Shown here piece after piece: positions 34,704 through 43,804 of a stretch of DNA of 64,000 nt (positions are counted from its first letter, which is position 1; every line of letters starts with the position of its first letter). Under the pieces are notes generated by a model, which had not been told where the DNA came from, did not search any database, and saw only the letters and a program-made list of their open reading frames with translations. The stretch is from Salipiger sp. H15 (GTDB taxonomy: Bacteria > Pseudomonadota > Alphaproteobacteria > Rhodobacterales > Rhodobacteraceae). A program made the position numbers and the translations under genes. The stretch lies in contig NZ_CP123384.1 of NCBI RefSeq assembly GCF_040409955.1, positions 310,001-374,000 on the forward strand, given 5' to 3'.

Positions 34704-36494
34704 CTATTCGCCGAGCGCGATGCCCTCGCGCCGCGGATCGGCGCCGCCGGTAAGGGTCTCGCCCACCCCGATGGCATGCAGCCCCGAGTTGAGATCCTGC
34801 GCCTTGGTCTCGAAGCCCATCTCGCCGAGCGGTCCGGCCAACGCCTCGGCATCCGTGCCCGCCTCGAGATCCATCGTGCCGAAGCGGTTGAGCACATGCG
34901 GCATGGCGACCGCCTGTTGCACGTCCATGCCCCAGTCGAGATGGGCGATGACCGCCTGCGCCACGTAGCCGATGATCCGGCTGCCCCCCGGAGAGCCGAC
35001 CACCATCACCGGCGCGCCGTCCTTCATCACGATGGTCGGCGCCATGGACGAGCGCGGCCGCTTGCCCGGCTCGAGCCGGTTGGCGATGGGCACGCCGTTC
35101 TCGTGGGTCTCGAAGCTGAAGTCGGTCAGCTCGTTGTTGAGCAGGAAACCCCGCACGAAGAGCCGCGAGCCGAAGCCGTTCTCGATCGTGGTGGTCATCG
35201 ACAGGGCGTTGCCCTCGCCGTCGACGATGGAGATGTGCGAGGTCGAGGGGAACTCGATCGACCGGTCGTCGGCGCGAAGCTCCGCGTGGTCCCAAGCGGG
35301 ATCGCCGGGCGCCACCTCGGTCAGCGCCGTGGTGCCGCCGAGCAGCTCGGCGCGGCCCTTGAGGTAGGCGGGATCGACCAGCCCCTCGGTCGGCATGGGG
35401 ACGAAATCGCTGTCGGCCATGTAGCGGCCGCGGTCGGCGAAGGCGAGGCGCGAGGCGTCGCCGATCAGCCGCCACGCCTCGGCGCTGTCCGGCCCGAGCG
35501 TTGCGAGGTCATAGGGCTCGAGCGCGCCGAGGATCTGCCCGACGGTGAGCGCCCCGGACGAGGGCGGGCCCATGCCGCAGACGTCATGGGCGCGGTACTC
35601 GACGCAGACCGGAGCGCGCTCGATCACGTCGTAGAGCGCGAGGTCGGCGGTGCTCAGCAGCCCAGGGTTGCCCTCGGCCCCGCGCACGGTCCGCACGATT
35701 TCCGCGGCGATCTCGCCGCCGTAGAAGGCGGCGCTGCCCTCCGCGGCGATGGCCCGGAGCGTGTCGGCATAGGGCTGGTTCAGCACCACGTCCCCGGCCT
35801 GCAGCGCGGTGCCGCCGGGGAAGAAATAGGCGTCGGTCTCGGGGAAGCGGCGCAGCGCGTCCCCTTCCTCGGCGATCAGCCCGGCAAGCCGGGGCGAGAC
35901 GGCAAAGCCCTTCTCGGCAAGGCTGATCGCCTCATCGAAGAGCCCCGGCCAGCTGGTCCTGCCCCAGCGCCGGTGCGCCTCCTCGAGCAGCCGCGGCGTG
36001 CCCGGCGTGCCGACCGAGAGCCCGCCGATCACCGCGTCGAGAAAGCCCAGCGGCTCGCCGTTGGCGTCGAGGAAATAGGTGGGCTTCGCCTCGAGCGGCG
36101 CGGTCTCGCGCGCGTCGAGCGTGGTGAGCGCCTTGGTCTTCGCGTCGTACCAGACGAGGAAGGCGCCGCCACCAAGCCCCGAGCTCTGCGGCTCGACCAG
36201 CCCCAGCACCGCCTGCACGGCGATCATGGCATCGGCGGCGCTGCCGCCCTCGCGCAGCACCCGCGCGCCCGCCTCGACCGCCAGCGGGTTGGCGGCGGCG
36301 ACCATCCAGTCCTTCGCCTCGGTCGGCTTTCCCTGCGCCTTGGTCTCGGTCGCGGCCCGCGCCGCGGCGGAGAGCCCGACGATCTCGGCGGTCTCGGTCG
36401 CGGCCTCGGGCGCCACCGCGTCGGTGGCCTGCTGCGCCGTGAGGGGCGCGGCGAGGGCAAGGGCCAGAAGGTTGCTCAGGATGATGGCGCGCAT
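34704..36494 (-). CDS. ggt: Gamma-glutamyltransferase (autoprocessing Ntn hydrolase)
   Basis: The 596-residue protein has an N-terminal signal peptide (IILSNLLALALAAPLTAQ). The precursor is cut before the catalytic threonine T418 in FPSTSHISIVDGEGN to give two subunits. PGGSRIIGYV near the C-terminus is the oxyanion and glycine-rich loop. The N-terminal MVAAANPLAVEAGARVLREGGSA is typical. The enzyme releases glutamate from glutathione and other gamma-glutamyl compounds in the periplasm. It stands alone upstream of the DUF883 pair. Confidence 0.95.
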   Translation of the reverse strand: MRAIILSNLLALALAAPLTAQQATDAVAPEAATETAEIVGLSAAARAATETKAQGKPTEAKDWMVAAANPLAVEAGARVLREGGSAADAMIAVQAVLGLVEPQSSGLGGGAFLVWYDAKTKALTTLDARETAPLEAKPTYFLDANGEPLGFLDAVIGGLSVGTPGTPRLLEEAHRRWGRTSWPGLFDEAISLAEKGFAVSPRLAGLIAEEGDALRRFPETDAYFFPGGTALQAGDVVLNQPYADTLRAIAAEGSAAFYGGEIAAEIVRTVRGAEGNPGLLSTADLALYDVIERAPVCVEYRAHDVCGMGPPSSGALTVGQILGALEPYDLATLGPDSAEAWRLIGDASRLAFADRGRYMADSDFVPMPTEGLVDPAYLKGRAELLGGTTALTEVAPGDPAWDHAELRADDRSIEFPSTSHISIVDGEGNALSMTTTIENGFGSRLFVRGFLLNNELTDFSFETHENGVPIANRLEPGKRPRSSMAPTIVMKDGAPVMVVGSPGGSRIIGYVAQAVIAHLDWGMDVQQAVAMPHVLNRFGTMDLEAGTDAEALAGPLGEMGFETKAQDLNSGLHAIGVGETLTGGADPRREGIALGE

Positions 36495-36626
36495 GGGGTC
36501 CTCCCTGTCTGGCGCCCCCGCGCGGGGGACGATGGACAGGAAGGTAACCCGAAGCGCCGGTTTCTCAAATCGGCGAAGCCGGTCAGCCGAACCGGCCGAC
36601 CCGGTCAGGCCAACGGCCCGCCCCGG

Positions 36627-38876
36627 TCAGCCCAGCGGGCCGACCTCGACCAGCGCGGTGTGCGCCGAGCAGCCCTGCCCCAGCGACGAGGTGCCCTTGT
36701 CGCGGGTCAGCACGTTGGGGTTGCCGTGCGGGTCGATGTTCTCGGACGCGTCGCCATACCAGGCGCCGGTGGGCAGCGCGACAACGCCGATGCGGATGTC
36801 CTCGGTCACCACGGCCCGCGCCCGGGCCGCGCCACGCGCGTTGCGCACCAGCACGAGATCACCCGAGACGATGCCGCGCGGACGGGCGTCCTCGGGGTGG
36901 ATGAGCAGCCGCTCGGGCCGCGCGTCGGGCTGATCCGCCAGCGCGCTCTCGAGCTGGCTGTGCAGCTTGTCGCCCGGCTGCGGCGAGACGAGGTGCAGCG
37001 GCGTCTGCGGCGTGGCGGTGCCGAGCCATTCGGTCGGCGCGAGCCAGGCCGGGTGGCCGGGGCAGTCGGCATAGCCGAAGCCGTCGATGGTTTCCGAGAA
37101 GATCTCGATCCGGCCAGAGGGGGTGTTCAGCGCCTTGCCCTCGGGGTCGGCGCGGAAGCGGGCGAGGAAGGAGGGCAGCGGCGGCTCCTGCACGATGGGC
37201 AGCTTGACCCAGTTCTGCTCGCGCAGCGCGTCGAAGCCCGGCACGTCGATGCCCGCCTCCTCGCCGCTGGCGCGGTAGCCCTCGTAGAGATGCCGCAGCC
37301 AGTCCTCGCTGCTGCGCCCCTCGGTGAAGCGCGCGCCCTCGCCGATGCGCTCGGCAAGCCCGGCGAAGATGTCGTAGTCATCCCGCGCCTCGCCCACCGG
37401 CCCGATCAGCGCGGGCATGTTGAAGAGATACTCGTCGAGGTCGGTGCGGCCGATGTCCTCGCGCTCGTAGCTGGTGGTGGCCGGGAAGACGATGTCGGCG
37501 CGCTTGGCGGTGGCGGTCCACCACGGCTCGTTGACGATCACCGTCTCGGGGCATTTCCACGCCTCGGAGAGCCGGTTGAGATCCTGGTGGTGGTGGAACG
37601 GGTTGCCGCCCGCCCAGTAGACGAGGCGGATGTCCGGGTAAGGCTCGCGGCGGCCGTTGAAGTCGTAGGGCACGCCGGGATTGGCCAGCATGTCGGCGAT
37701 GCGCGCGACGGGAATGAAGGTGCCGACCGGGTTCTGCAGCTGGTCGAGCGTCACGCCGCGCAGCGATTTCATCGACTTGCCGATGCCGCCGATGGCGCCG
37801 TAGCCATAGCCGACACCGCCACCCGGCAGGCCGATCTGCCCCAGCATCGCCGCCAGCACCGCCGACATCCAGTAGGGCTGCTCGCCATGCTCGGCGCGCT
37901 GCAGCGACCAGGCGACGGTGATCAGCGTGCGGGTGCTGGCCATGCGCCGGGCCAGCGCGCGGATCGTGTCGGGATCGACGCCGCAGATCGGGCTCGCCCA
38001 TTCCGGGGTCTTGGGCATCCCGTCGCTTTCCCCCATCAGGTAGGGGCGGAAACGCTCGAAGCCGACCGTGTAGCGCGCGAGGAAACCCTTGTCCGTCAGC
38101 CCCTCCTGCTCGAGCACGAAGGCCAGCGCCAGCATCAGCGCGGTGTCCGAGCCCGGGCGGACCGGCAGCCACTCGCAGCCCTCGGGCGCGTCGCGGCGCT
38201 GCGGGCCGATGTTGAGGCAGCGCATACCCTTCTGGTGGAAGCGGTCTAACCAGCTTGCCGTGTCGTGGCGGGTGATCCCGCCCATGCTGACCTGCGCGTT
38301 CTTCTTGTTGATGCCGCCGAACATCACCAGCGTCTCGGTGTTCTCGGCGATGGTCTGCCAGCTGTCCTGCTCGTTGTAGAGATAGCGCAGGAACGAGACG
38401 CCGAAGACGTGCGGCATGATCGCCTGCGCGCAACCGGTGGAATAGCTGCCGAAGGAGGCGACGTAGCCGCCGATGCTGTTGAGGAACCGGTGCACCTGGC
38501 TCTGCGCGTGGTGGAAGCGCCCGGCCGAGGACCAGCCGTAGGAGCCGCCGAAGATCGCCTTGTTGCCATGCTCGCTGCGAATGCGGTCGATTTCCTGAGC
38601 GGCGATGTCCAGCGCCTCGTCCCAGGGCAGCTCGACGAACTCGTCGCTGCCACGGCCGGAGCGGTCGCGGCGCTCGAGCCAGCCGCGGCGGATCGAGGGG
38701 CGCGCGACGCGGCTGCGGTGGTAGACCGCCTGCGGCAGGATGCCGGGGATCGCCGAGGGGTCCGGGTCGTCGGCAAAGGGCGCGGTGCCGGTGATGCGCC
38801 CGTCTTCGGTGGTCACCTCGAAGGCGCCCCAATGGCTGGTGGTGACGCGGGTGCGGCGGTCGGGTTGCGAGGACAT
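36627..38876 (-). CDS. bisC: Molybdopterin oxidoreductase, cytoplasmic biotin/methionine-sulfoxide reductase type
   Basis: The protein has 749 residues from the ATG at 38876, with CGGAG 9 bases upstream. It belongs to the DMSO reductase family with serine as molybdenum ligand: S146 in GSYSTGCAQ aligns with Ser147 of Rhodobacter DMSO reductase. No Fe-S cysteine motif and no twin-arginine signal are present, so it should be cytoplasmic like BisC. The C-terminal MGD-binding domain includes HPEDARPRGIVSGDLVLVRN. The probable substrates are biotin, methionine or other sulfoxides or N-oxides. No electron donor gene is adjacent. Confidence 0.88.
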   Translation of the reverse strand: MSSQPDRRTRVTTSHWGAFEVTTEDGRITGTAPFADDPDPSAIPGILPQAVYHRSRVARPSIRRGWLERRDRSGRGSDEFVELPWDEALDIAAQEIDRIRSEHGNKAIFGGSYGWSSAGRFHHAQSQVHRFLNSIGGYVASFGSYSTGCAQAIMPHVFGVSFLRYLYNEQDSWQTIAENTETLVMFGGINKKNAQVSMGGITRHDTASWLDRFHQKGMRCLNIGPQRRDAPEGCEWLPVRPGSDTALMLALAFVLEQEGLTDKGFLARYTVGFERFRPYLMGESDGMPKTPEWASPICGVDPDTIRALARRMASTRTLITVAWSLQRAEHGEQPYWMSAVLAAMLGQIGLPGGGVGYGYGAIGGIGKSMKSLRGVTLDQLQNPVGTFIPVARIADMLANPGVPYDFNGRREPYPDIRLVYWAGGNPFHHHQDLNRLSEAWKCPETVIVNEPWWTATAKRADIVFPATTSYEREDIGRTDLDEYLFNMPALIGPVGEARDDYDIFAGLAERIGEGARFTEGRSSEDWLRHLYEGYRASGEEAGIDVPGFDALREQNWVKLPIVQEPPLPSFLARFRADPEGKALNTPSGRIEIFSETIDGFGYADCPGHPAWLAPTEWLGTATPQTPLHLVSPQPGDKLHSQLESALADQPDARPERLLIHPEDARPRGIVSGDLVLVRNARGAARARAVVTEDIRIGVVALPTGAWYGDASENIDPHGNPNVLTRDKGTSSLGQGCSAHTALVEVGPLG

Positions 38877-39044
38877 GAGGCTGGCTCCGGCGGCTGATGT
38901 GGCAGCGTGATTTTCGCCAGAGTAACACGGCAAAGCGCGGGAAATGGCAAGAGAGCGCCCTAGGGAAGCCCGGCGGGGCGGCAAGACCCTGGCCCCCGCC
39001 CCCGCGCCGCCTGGGATTTCGCGTTTGTTGACCGTGGCTTGCCA

Positions 39045-40229
39045 TCATTCCTCGTCCTCGAACGGGGCGGCGCTGAAGTCGAAATCGAAGTCCATGGCAG
39101 CGGACTGGACCGGGACGCCGCCCTCCTCCCCCTCGCCGGTGTCGAAATCGCCGCCGAAGCCGAAATCGCCCATGCCGGTGTCCGGCAGGTCGGGAAGGCC
39201 CGACGCCATCTCGGCAAGGCCGAACTCCGGCGGCGCCGCGGCGGCGGCCTGCGACGGGGCCGGATCCGCGGCGAAGGCGCGCGGCGCGGGCGGCGGCGCC
39301 TCGCCGGCCCCAGCGCCCCGCGGCCAGGCGAGGCGCACTGCGCGCATCCCGTTGACCTGCCCGAGCCGCCCGCCGGCCACGGGCGTGCCCGGCCCCGCGT
39401 GCAGCGTCACCCGGTCGAGCATCTCGGGCGTGAGCGGCAGCAGGTCCCCCGGGCGCAGCGCCTGCACCTTCGAGAGCGGCAGCCGCAGCGCGCCGAGCAC
39501 GGCGCGCATCTCGGCGGGCAGCAGCGCCATCTTCTGCGCGTGCGCGCCCGCCTTGCCCGCCCCGTCCGCCCCGTCCGCCCGCCGCGCGCCGGGGCGTTCG
39601 GGCAGGAACAGGCGCAGCTCGCCCCGGCGGCGCCCCAGCGCGAGGTCGAGCGCGGCGCGGAACACGCGGTAGCCGGGCGCGTCCAGCAGCAGCGCGGCGG
39701 CGCGCGCATCCTCGAGCATGGCGCCGAAGCGGAACCCCTCGACCTGCGGGCGCAGCGGGTGATCCTCGAGAAAGCGGGGAAATCGCTCGAGCGTGGCGTC
39801 GAGCAGCGGCGCGGTCATCGCCGCGTCGGTGGCGGTGAGCGGGCGCGGATCGGCGGGCATCTGGGTGACCTGCAGCATGGTCTGCACCTCGATCAACCCG
39901 GCGACCAGCTCGCGCTCGAGCGTCACGAAGCCGACCACCCCGTCCGGCCCGTCGAGCAGGATCAGCAGCGCGTCGGGCGGCAGCTGCGCGACCACCCCGT
40001 CCTGGTCGAGATGCTCCTCCTCGACCGAATGGGCGACGAGCGCGAGATCCCACAGCACGTCGGCGCTGCGCGCCAGCGCGCGGCGCAGCGCCTTGGCCGG
40101 CGACATGGCGCGCGCCTCGAAGGCGCGGCGTGCGGCGTCCGCCTTGCGGCTGAGCACGTCCTGCCCGGAGGCCCGGGCGGCGGCCTGTCCCCGCGTCTGT
40201 CTGGGTGCCTGTCCGGCGGCGTCTGGCAT
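39045..40229 (-). CDS. FliM/FliN (SpoA-domain) protein outside a flagellar cluster
   Basis: The 394-residue protein has no signal peptide. It contains a FliM-like middle region (about residues 45-200: AMSPAKALRRALARSADVLWDLAL, FVTLERELVAGLIEVQTML). A SpoA domain follows at about residues 235-310 (LRLPLSKVQALRPGDLLPLTPEMLDRVTLHAG). The tail is Asp/Gly/Phe-rich and ends DFDFDFSAAPFEDEE. SpoA domains build the C-ring of flagella and type III secretion. None of those genes is nearby. It follows the symporter-kinase gene by 101 bp on the same strand. It may couple this sensory system to the motor, or be a scattered flagellar gene. Confidence 0.75.
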   Translation of the reverse strand: MPDAAGQAPRQTRGQAAARASGQDVLSRKADAARRAFEARAMSPAKALRRALARSADVLWDLALVAHSVEEEHLDQDGVVAQLPPDALLILLDGPDGVVGFVTLERELVAGLIEVQTMLQVTQMPADPRPLTATDAAMTAPLLDATLERFPRFLEDHPLRPQVEGFRFGAMLEDARAAALLLDAPGYRVFRAALDLALGRRRGELRLFLPERPGARRADGADGAGKAGAHAQKMALLPAEMRAVLGALRLPLSKVQALRPGDLLPLTPEMLDRVTLHAGPGTPVAGGRLGQVNGMRAVRLAWPRGAGAGEAPPPAPRAFAADPAPSQAAAAAPPEFGLAEMASGLPDLPDTGMGDFGFGGDFDTGEGEEGGVPVQSAAMDFDFDFSAAPFEDEE

Positions 40230-40330
40230 CGTTCCCGTCGATCCGATCTTCCCTGGAGTTCCGGGTCAGATGCTTGCCGGGATTTGGTTACCAACGGCTT
40301 TAGCGCGCGCAGAAAGCGCGCCTTTGCGCG

Positions 40331-43018
40331 CTATTCGGCGGCCACCGCCAGATCGGCGGGCAGGCTTACCCGGAACGAGGCGCCGCCGCGCCCCGGCACG
40401 TAGGTGATGTCGCCGCCGAGCCGGGTGACGATCTGCCGGCAGATCGCCAGCCCCAGCCCCGCGCCGCCGGCCTTCTGGTCGCTGACCCGGCTGAACTTCT
40501 CGAAAATCACGTCCTGCGCCTCGGCCGCGACGCCGCTGCCATTGTCGGTGAAGTCGATGGCCAGCCGCGTGCCCGCCCGCACGCTGATCTCGAGCCGCGG
40601 GCGCGGCGCGTCGCAATACTTGCGGGCATTGGCGATGAGGTTGATGAAAACCTGGCTGAGCCGGTCGAGGTCGGTGTGCAGCACGATCTGCTCGGAGGCG
40701 TGATCGCGGCGGATCTCGAGCCTCCGCCCGGCCTCGTCCGCCGCCGCCGCCGCCACCGCGCGGTCGAGCACGTCGGACAGGCGCCCCTGCCGCAGGTTGA
40801 GGTTCACCTGCCCGTTCTCCAGCACCGAGAGATCCAGAAGGTCGTCGAGCAGCCGCGTCAGGCGGATCGCCTCGTCGTGGATGATCGAGGCGTACTTGGT
40901 CTTTTCCGCGGCGCGCAGCCCCGTCGTGTCGCGCAGGATCTCGGAAAATGCGCGGATCGAGGTCATCGGGGTGCGCAGCTCGTGGCTGATCTGGCTGAGG
41001 AAGGCGTCCTTCTGCACCGACAGGCGCGTCAGCTTGGCATTGGCCTCGCGCAGCTGCGCGGCGGTGCGGGCGAGTTCCTGCGATTGCGCCTCGAGCCGGG
41101 CCGAGTATTCCATCATCTGCGCGGTCTCGTCGGCCACGGCCATGAGATCCTCGACCGAGACCGACATGCCGCCGACGATCTGCCCGACCATGGCGTGCGC
41201 GGTGGCCGCGCCGACCGAGCCCGCGAGTTCGCGCTCGAGCGTCTCGAGGAAGCGCGGCGTCACGTCCGGCAGCGGGCCGCGCCCGCCCTGCCGCTCGGCC
41301 TCGCGCTCGAACAGGTCCTGCGCGTCGCGCGCGCCGAGGATGCGCTGCGCCATGATCATCAGGTCCTCGCTCTGCGCGACGTTTCCGGTCCAGCTGCGCG
41401 GCCCCGTCGAATGCTCGAAGACGTTGACGAACTGCGCGCCCTGCAGCCGCTCCAGCGGTTGCGGGAAACTGAGCAGCGAGCCGAGGATGAAGCCGCCGGT
41501 GTTGAGGCTCATCGACCAGAAGAAGGCGTGCAGCAGCGGGTCCATGTCGGTCAGGCCGAAGAGCGCCTGCGGGCGCAGGAAGTCGAGCCCGAAGGGCCCG
41601 TGCGCGAGCCAGGCCTCGGGCAGCAGCACCCCGGCGCCGAAGGAGGGCAGGAACAGCGTGTAGCCCCAGCAGCAGAAGCCGAGCAGCAGCCCGGTGAAGG
41701 CGCCGGTCTTCGAGGCGCCGCGCCAGAAGATCCCGCCCAGCATCACCGGCAGCACCTGCGCCACGCCCGCGAAGGAGACGAAGCCGATGGTCGCCAGCGC
41801 CTCGCCGCCGCCCGACAGCCGGTAGTAGAGATAGCCCAGCATCACCACGCCGACGATCGACAGCCGCCGCGCCAGCAGCACGACGCTGCGCACGTCGCCC
41901 GAGATCGTCGCGCCGGTCTCGGTGAAGCGCAGCCAGAGCGGCATGACCACGTGGTTCGACACCATGGTCGAGAGCGCGATGGCCGCGACGATGACCATCG
42001 AGGTGGCCGAGCTGAACCCGCCGAGGAAGGACAGCGCCGCCAGCCCCACCTTTCCCTGCGACAGCGGCAGGGTCAGCACGAAGAGATCGGGGTTCGAGCC
42101 CTCGGGCAGCAGGTCGAGGCCGATCACCGCGATCGGCACGACGAAGAGGCTCATCAACCCGAGGTAGAGCGGGAAGGCCCAGCTCGCGGTGCGCAGGTGG
42201 GTCTCGTTGTCGTTCTCCACCACCAGCACCTGGAAGATGCGCGGCAGGCAGAGGAAGGCCGCGGCCGAGAGCAGCACCACCCCGGCCCAGCGGCCGCCGT
42301 CGATGCGCCAGCGCCCGAGTTCCGAGGCGTCGATCCGCGCCAGCGTCTCCGTCAGCCCGCCGCCAAGGCCCCAGACCACGAAGACGCCGACCGCGAGCAG
42401 CGCGAAGAGCTTCACCACCGCCTCGACCGCGATGGCCATGACGACGCCGTTGTGCCGCTCGTTCGCGTCGAGGTTGCGGGTGCCGAAGATCACGGTGAAG
42501 AGCGCGAGCCCGGCGGCGACCCAGAGCGCGGTCTGGCCGGTCTCCTCGCCGGTGGCGAGATCGCCCGCGGCGAAGACCTCGAAGCTCAGCGTCACCGACT
42601 GCAGCTGCAGCGCGATGTAGGGCGTGGTGCCGATCACCGCGAGGATGGTCACCCCCACCGCCAGCAGGTTCGACTTGCCGTAGCGCGACGAGACGAGGTC
42701 GGCGACCGAGGTGATGCGCTGCGAGCGGCCGATGCGCACCAGCTTGCGCAGGATCCACCACCAGCCGATCAGCACCAGAGAGGGGCCGAGATAGATCGCC
42801 ATGTACTCGAAGCCGGTGCGCACCGCCGAGCCGACCGCGCCGTAGAAGGTCCAGGCGGTGCAGTAGATCGACAGCGACAGCGTGTAGACCACCGGCGAGC
42901 GCAGCCAGCGCGCCTGCCCGTGCGCCGCGATGCGCTCGGCCGCGAAGGCGATGGCGAAGAGGAACAGCGCGTAGGTGATGCAGACGGCGACGAGCGTGTT
43001 GAGCATGGCGTCAGTCAC
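40331..43018 (-). CDS. Sodium:solute symporter / histidine kinase fusion, CrbS-like
   Basis: The 895-residue protein has about 13 membrane helices of the SSS family (residues 1 to about 490). A linker and coiled coil lead to a HisKA domain with H679 in SHELRTPMTS, followed by a HATPase domain (N-box NLIANARKY, G-boxes DNGSGV and GAGLGLAI). Kinases of this build (CrbS, MxtR) control acetyl-CoA synthetase in Vibrio and Pseudomonas. Here acs lies about 8 kb away. The start overlaps the small membrane protein gene by 8 bp. No C-terminal receiver domain is fused. Confidence 0.88.
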   Translation of the reverse strand: MTDAMLNTLVAVCITYALFLFAIAFAAERIAAHGQARWLRSPVVYTLSLSIYCTAWTFYGAVGSAVRTGFEYMAIYLGPSLVLIGWWWILRKLVRIGRSQRITSVADLVSSRYGKSNLLAVGVTILAVIGTTPYIALQLQSVTLSFEVFAAGDLATGEETGQTALWVAAGLALFTVIFGTRNLDANERHNGVVMAIAVEAVVKLFALLAVGVFVVWGLGGGLTETLARIDASELGRWRIDGGRWAGVVLLSAAAFLCLPRIFQVLVVENDNETHLRTASWAFPLYLGLMSLFVVPIAVIGLDLLPEGSNPDLFVLTLPLSQGKVGLAALSFLGGFSSATSMVIVAAIALSTMVSNHVVMPLWLRFTETGATISGDVRSVVLLARRLSIVGVVMLGYLYYRLSGGGEALATIGFVSFAGVAQVLPVMLGGIFWRGASKTGAFTGLLLGFCCWGYTLFLPSFGAGVLLPEAWLAHGPFGLDFLRPQALFGLTDMDPLLHAFFWSMSLNTGGFILGSLLSFPQPLERLQGAQFVNVFEHSTGPRSWTGNVAQSEDLMIMAQRILGARDAQDLFEREAERQGGRGPLPDVTPRFLETLERELAGSVGAATAHAMVGQIVGGMSVSVEDLMAVADETAQMMEYSARLEAQSQELARTAAQLREANAKLTRLSVQKDAFLSQISHELRTPMTSIRAFSEILRDTTGLRAAEKTKYASIIHDEAIRLTRLLDDLLDLSVLENGQVNLNLRQGRLSDVLDRAVAAAAADEAGRRLEIRRDHASEQIVLHTDLDRLSQVFINLIANARKYCDAPRPRLEISVRAGTRLAIDFTDNGSGVAAEAQDVIFEKFSRVSDQKAGGAGLGLAICRQIVTRLGGDITYVPGRGGASFRVSLPADLAVAAE

Positions 43019-43313
43019 CCCCGTCGGACTGGCCGCCGTCCACCAGCCCGTCGCCCGGCCCCGGACGCCCCAGCGCCCAGGCGATGAATCCCGCCAGCAG
43101 CACCAGCAGCAGCCAGACGCCGAAGAGGTAGACGATCACCGCCGAGCTGCGCACGCCCTCCGCCGGGTCCTCCTGCCAGAGCAGCGGCACCAGCCAGAGC
43201 AGCGCGCCGAGGAAGGGCAGCACCCGCGCGCCGTCCATGACCCGCCTGCGCCGGTACGACTGCCGCTCCAGGAAGAGCGGCGGCGTGCCACGGCGGGGCG
43301 AGTCCTCGCTCAT
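43011..43313 (-). CDS. Small two-span membrane protein coupled to the symporter-kinase
   Basis: The 100-residue protein has a basic N-terminal region (LERQSYRRRRVMDG) and two hydrophobic spans (about residues 31-46 and 58-86). It overlaps the response regulator stop by 4 bases and the kinase start by 8 bases, so the three genes are translated in series. No family is recognised. It might be an accessory subunit of the symporter-like sensor. Confidence 0.72.
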   Translation of the reverse strand: MSEDSPRRGTPPLFLERQSYRRRRVMDGARVLPFLGALLWLVPLLWQEDPAEGVRSSAVIVYLFGVWLLLVLLAGFIAWALGRPGPGDGLVDGGQSDGGD

Positions 43314-43693
43314 GCCTCTTTGTGCGCGCCGTTCAGCAGGGCCCGCACCGTGTCCAGCATCTCGCTGTTCGCAAAGGGTTTCGACATGAAGGCACTGACC
43401 CCCTCGCGCTCGGCCATCTCGCGGTCGCGGCTCTGGCCCCGGGCGGTCAGCATCAGCACCGGCAGCGCGGCCGTGGCCGGGTCGGCGCGCAGCTCGCGCA
43501 GGATGTCATAGCCGCTCTTGCCGGGCAGCATGACGTCGAGGATCAGCAGGTCGGGACGCGCGCCGCGCAACTTCTCGTTGGCCGTGGTGCCATCGGAATG
43601 GGTCTCCACCGCGAGCCCGTCGCGCGACAGGATGAAGCTGATCGCCTCGATGATATTCGGCTCATCCTCGATCAGCAGCACGTGTTTGGACAT
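43310..43693 (-). CDS. Single-domain response regulator
   Basis: The 127-residue protein is a complete receiver domain and nothing else: acidic pair E9-D10, phospho-acceptor D53 (LILDVMLPG), T83 and K105 (SKPF). With no DNA-binding output it must act through another protein, for example a phosphorelay or a target such as the FliM-like protein. It is first in the minus-strand operon and precedes the small membrane protein and the kinase. A promoter with a perfect -35 box lies at 43763-43791. Confidence 0.92.
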   Translation of the reverse strand: MSKHVLLIEDEPNIIEAISFILSRDGLAVETHSDGTTANEKLRGARPDLLILDVMLPGKSGYDILRELRADPATAALPVLMLTARGQSRDREMAEREGVSAFMSKPFANSEMLDTVRALLNGAHKEA

Positions 43694-43762
43694 GCACCCC
43701 TTTCCCCAAGGCCCCGGACTCTCCCCTTTCCGGTGCCGAGGCTAACTCCCCCGTGATTTCCT

Positions 43763-43791
43763 GTTATCGCCAATGTTTACCCCCCTGTCAA
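43763..43791 (-). promoter_or_regulatory. Promoter of the response regulator-kinase operon
   Basis: On the minus strand the -35 box TTGACA (43786-43791) is perfect and the -10 box is GATAAC (43763-43768), with a 17-base spacer. The transcript would start about 62 bases before the response regulator ATG. The promoter lies just past the stop of the upstream ScfR-type gene. Confidence 0.7.
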
Positions 43792-43804
43792 AATAAGACC
43801 TTGC

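Noticed and set aside
33891..38249. A 1452-codon open frame on the plus strand
   Set aside because: It runs antisense through the DUF883, ggt and bisC genes, which have clear family motifs on the minus strand. Long antisense frames are expected at this GC content.
40676..43087. An 803-codon plus-strand frame
   Set aside because: It is antisense to the symporter-kinase gene, with Arg/Gly/His-rich composition and no domain.
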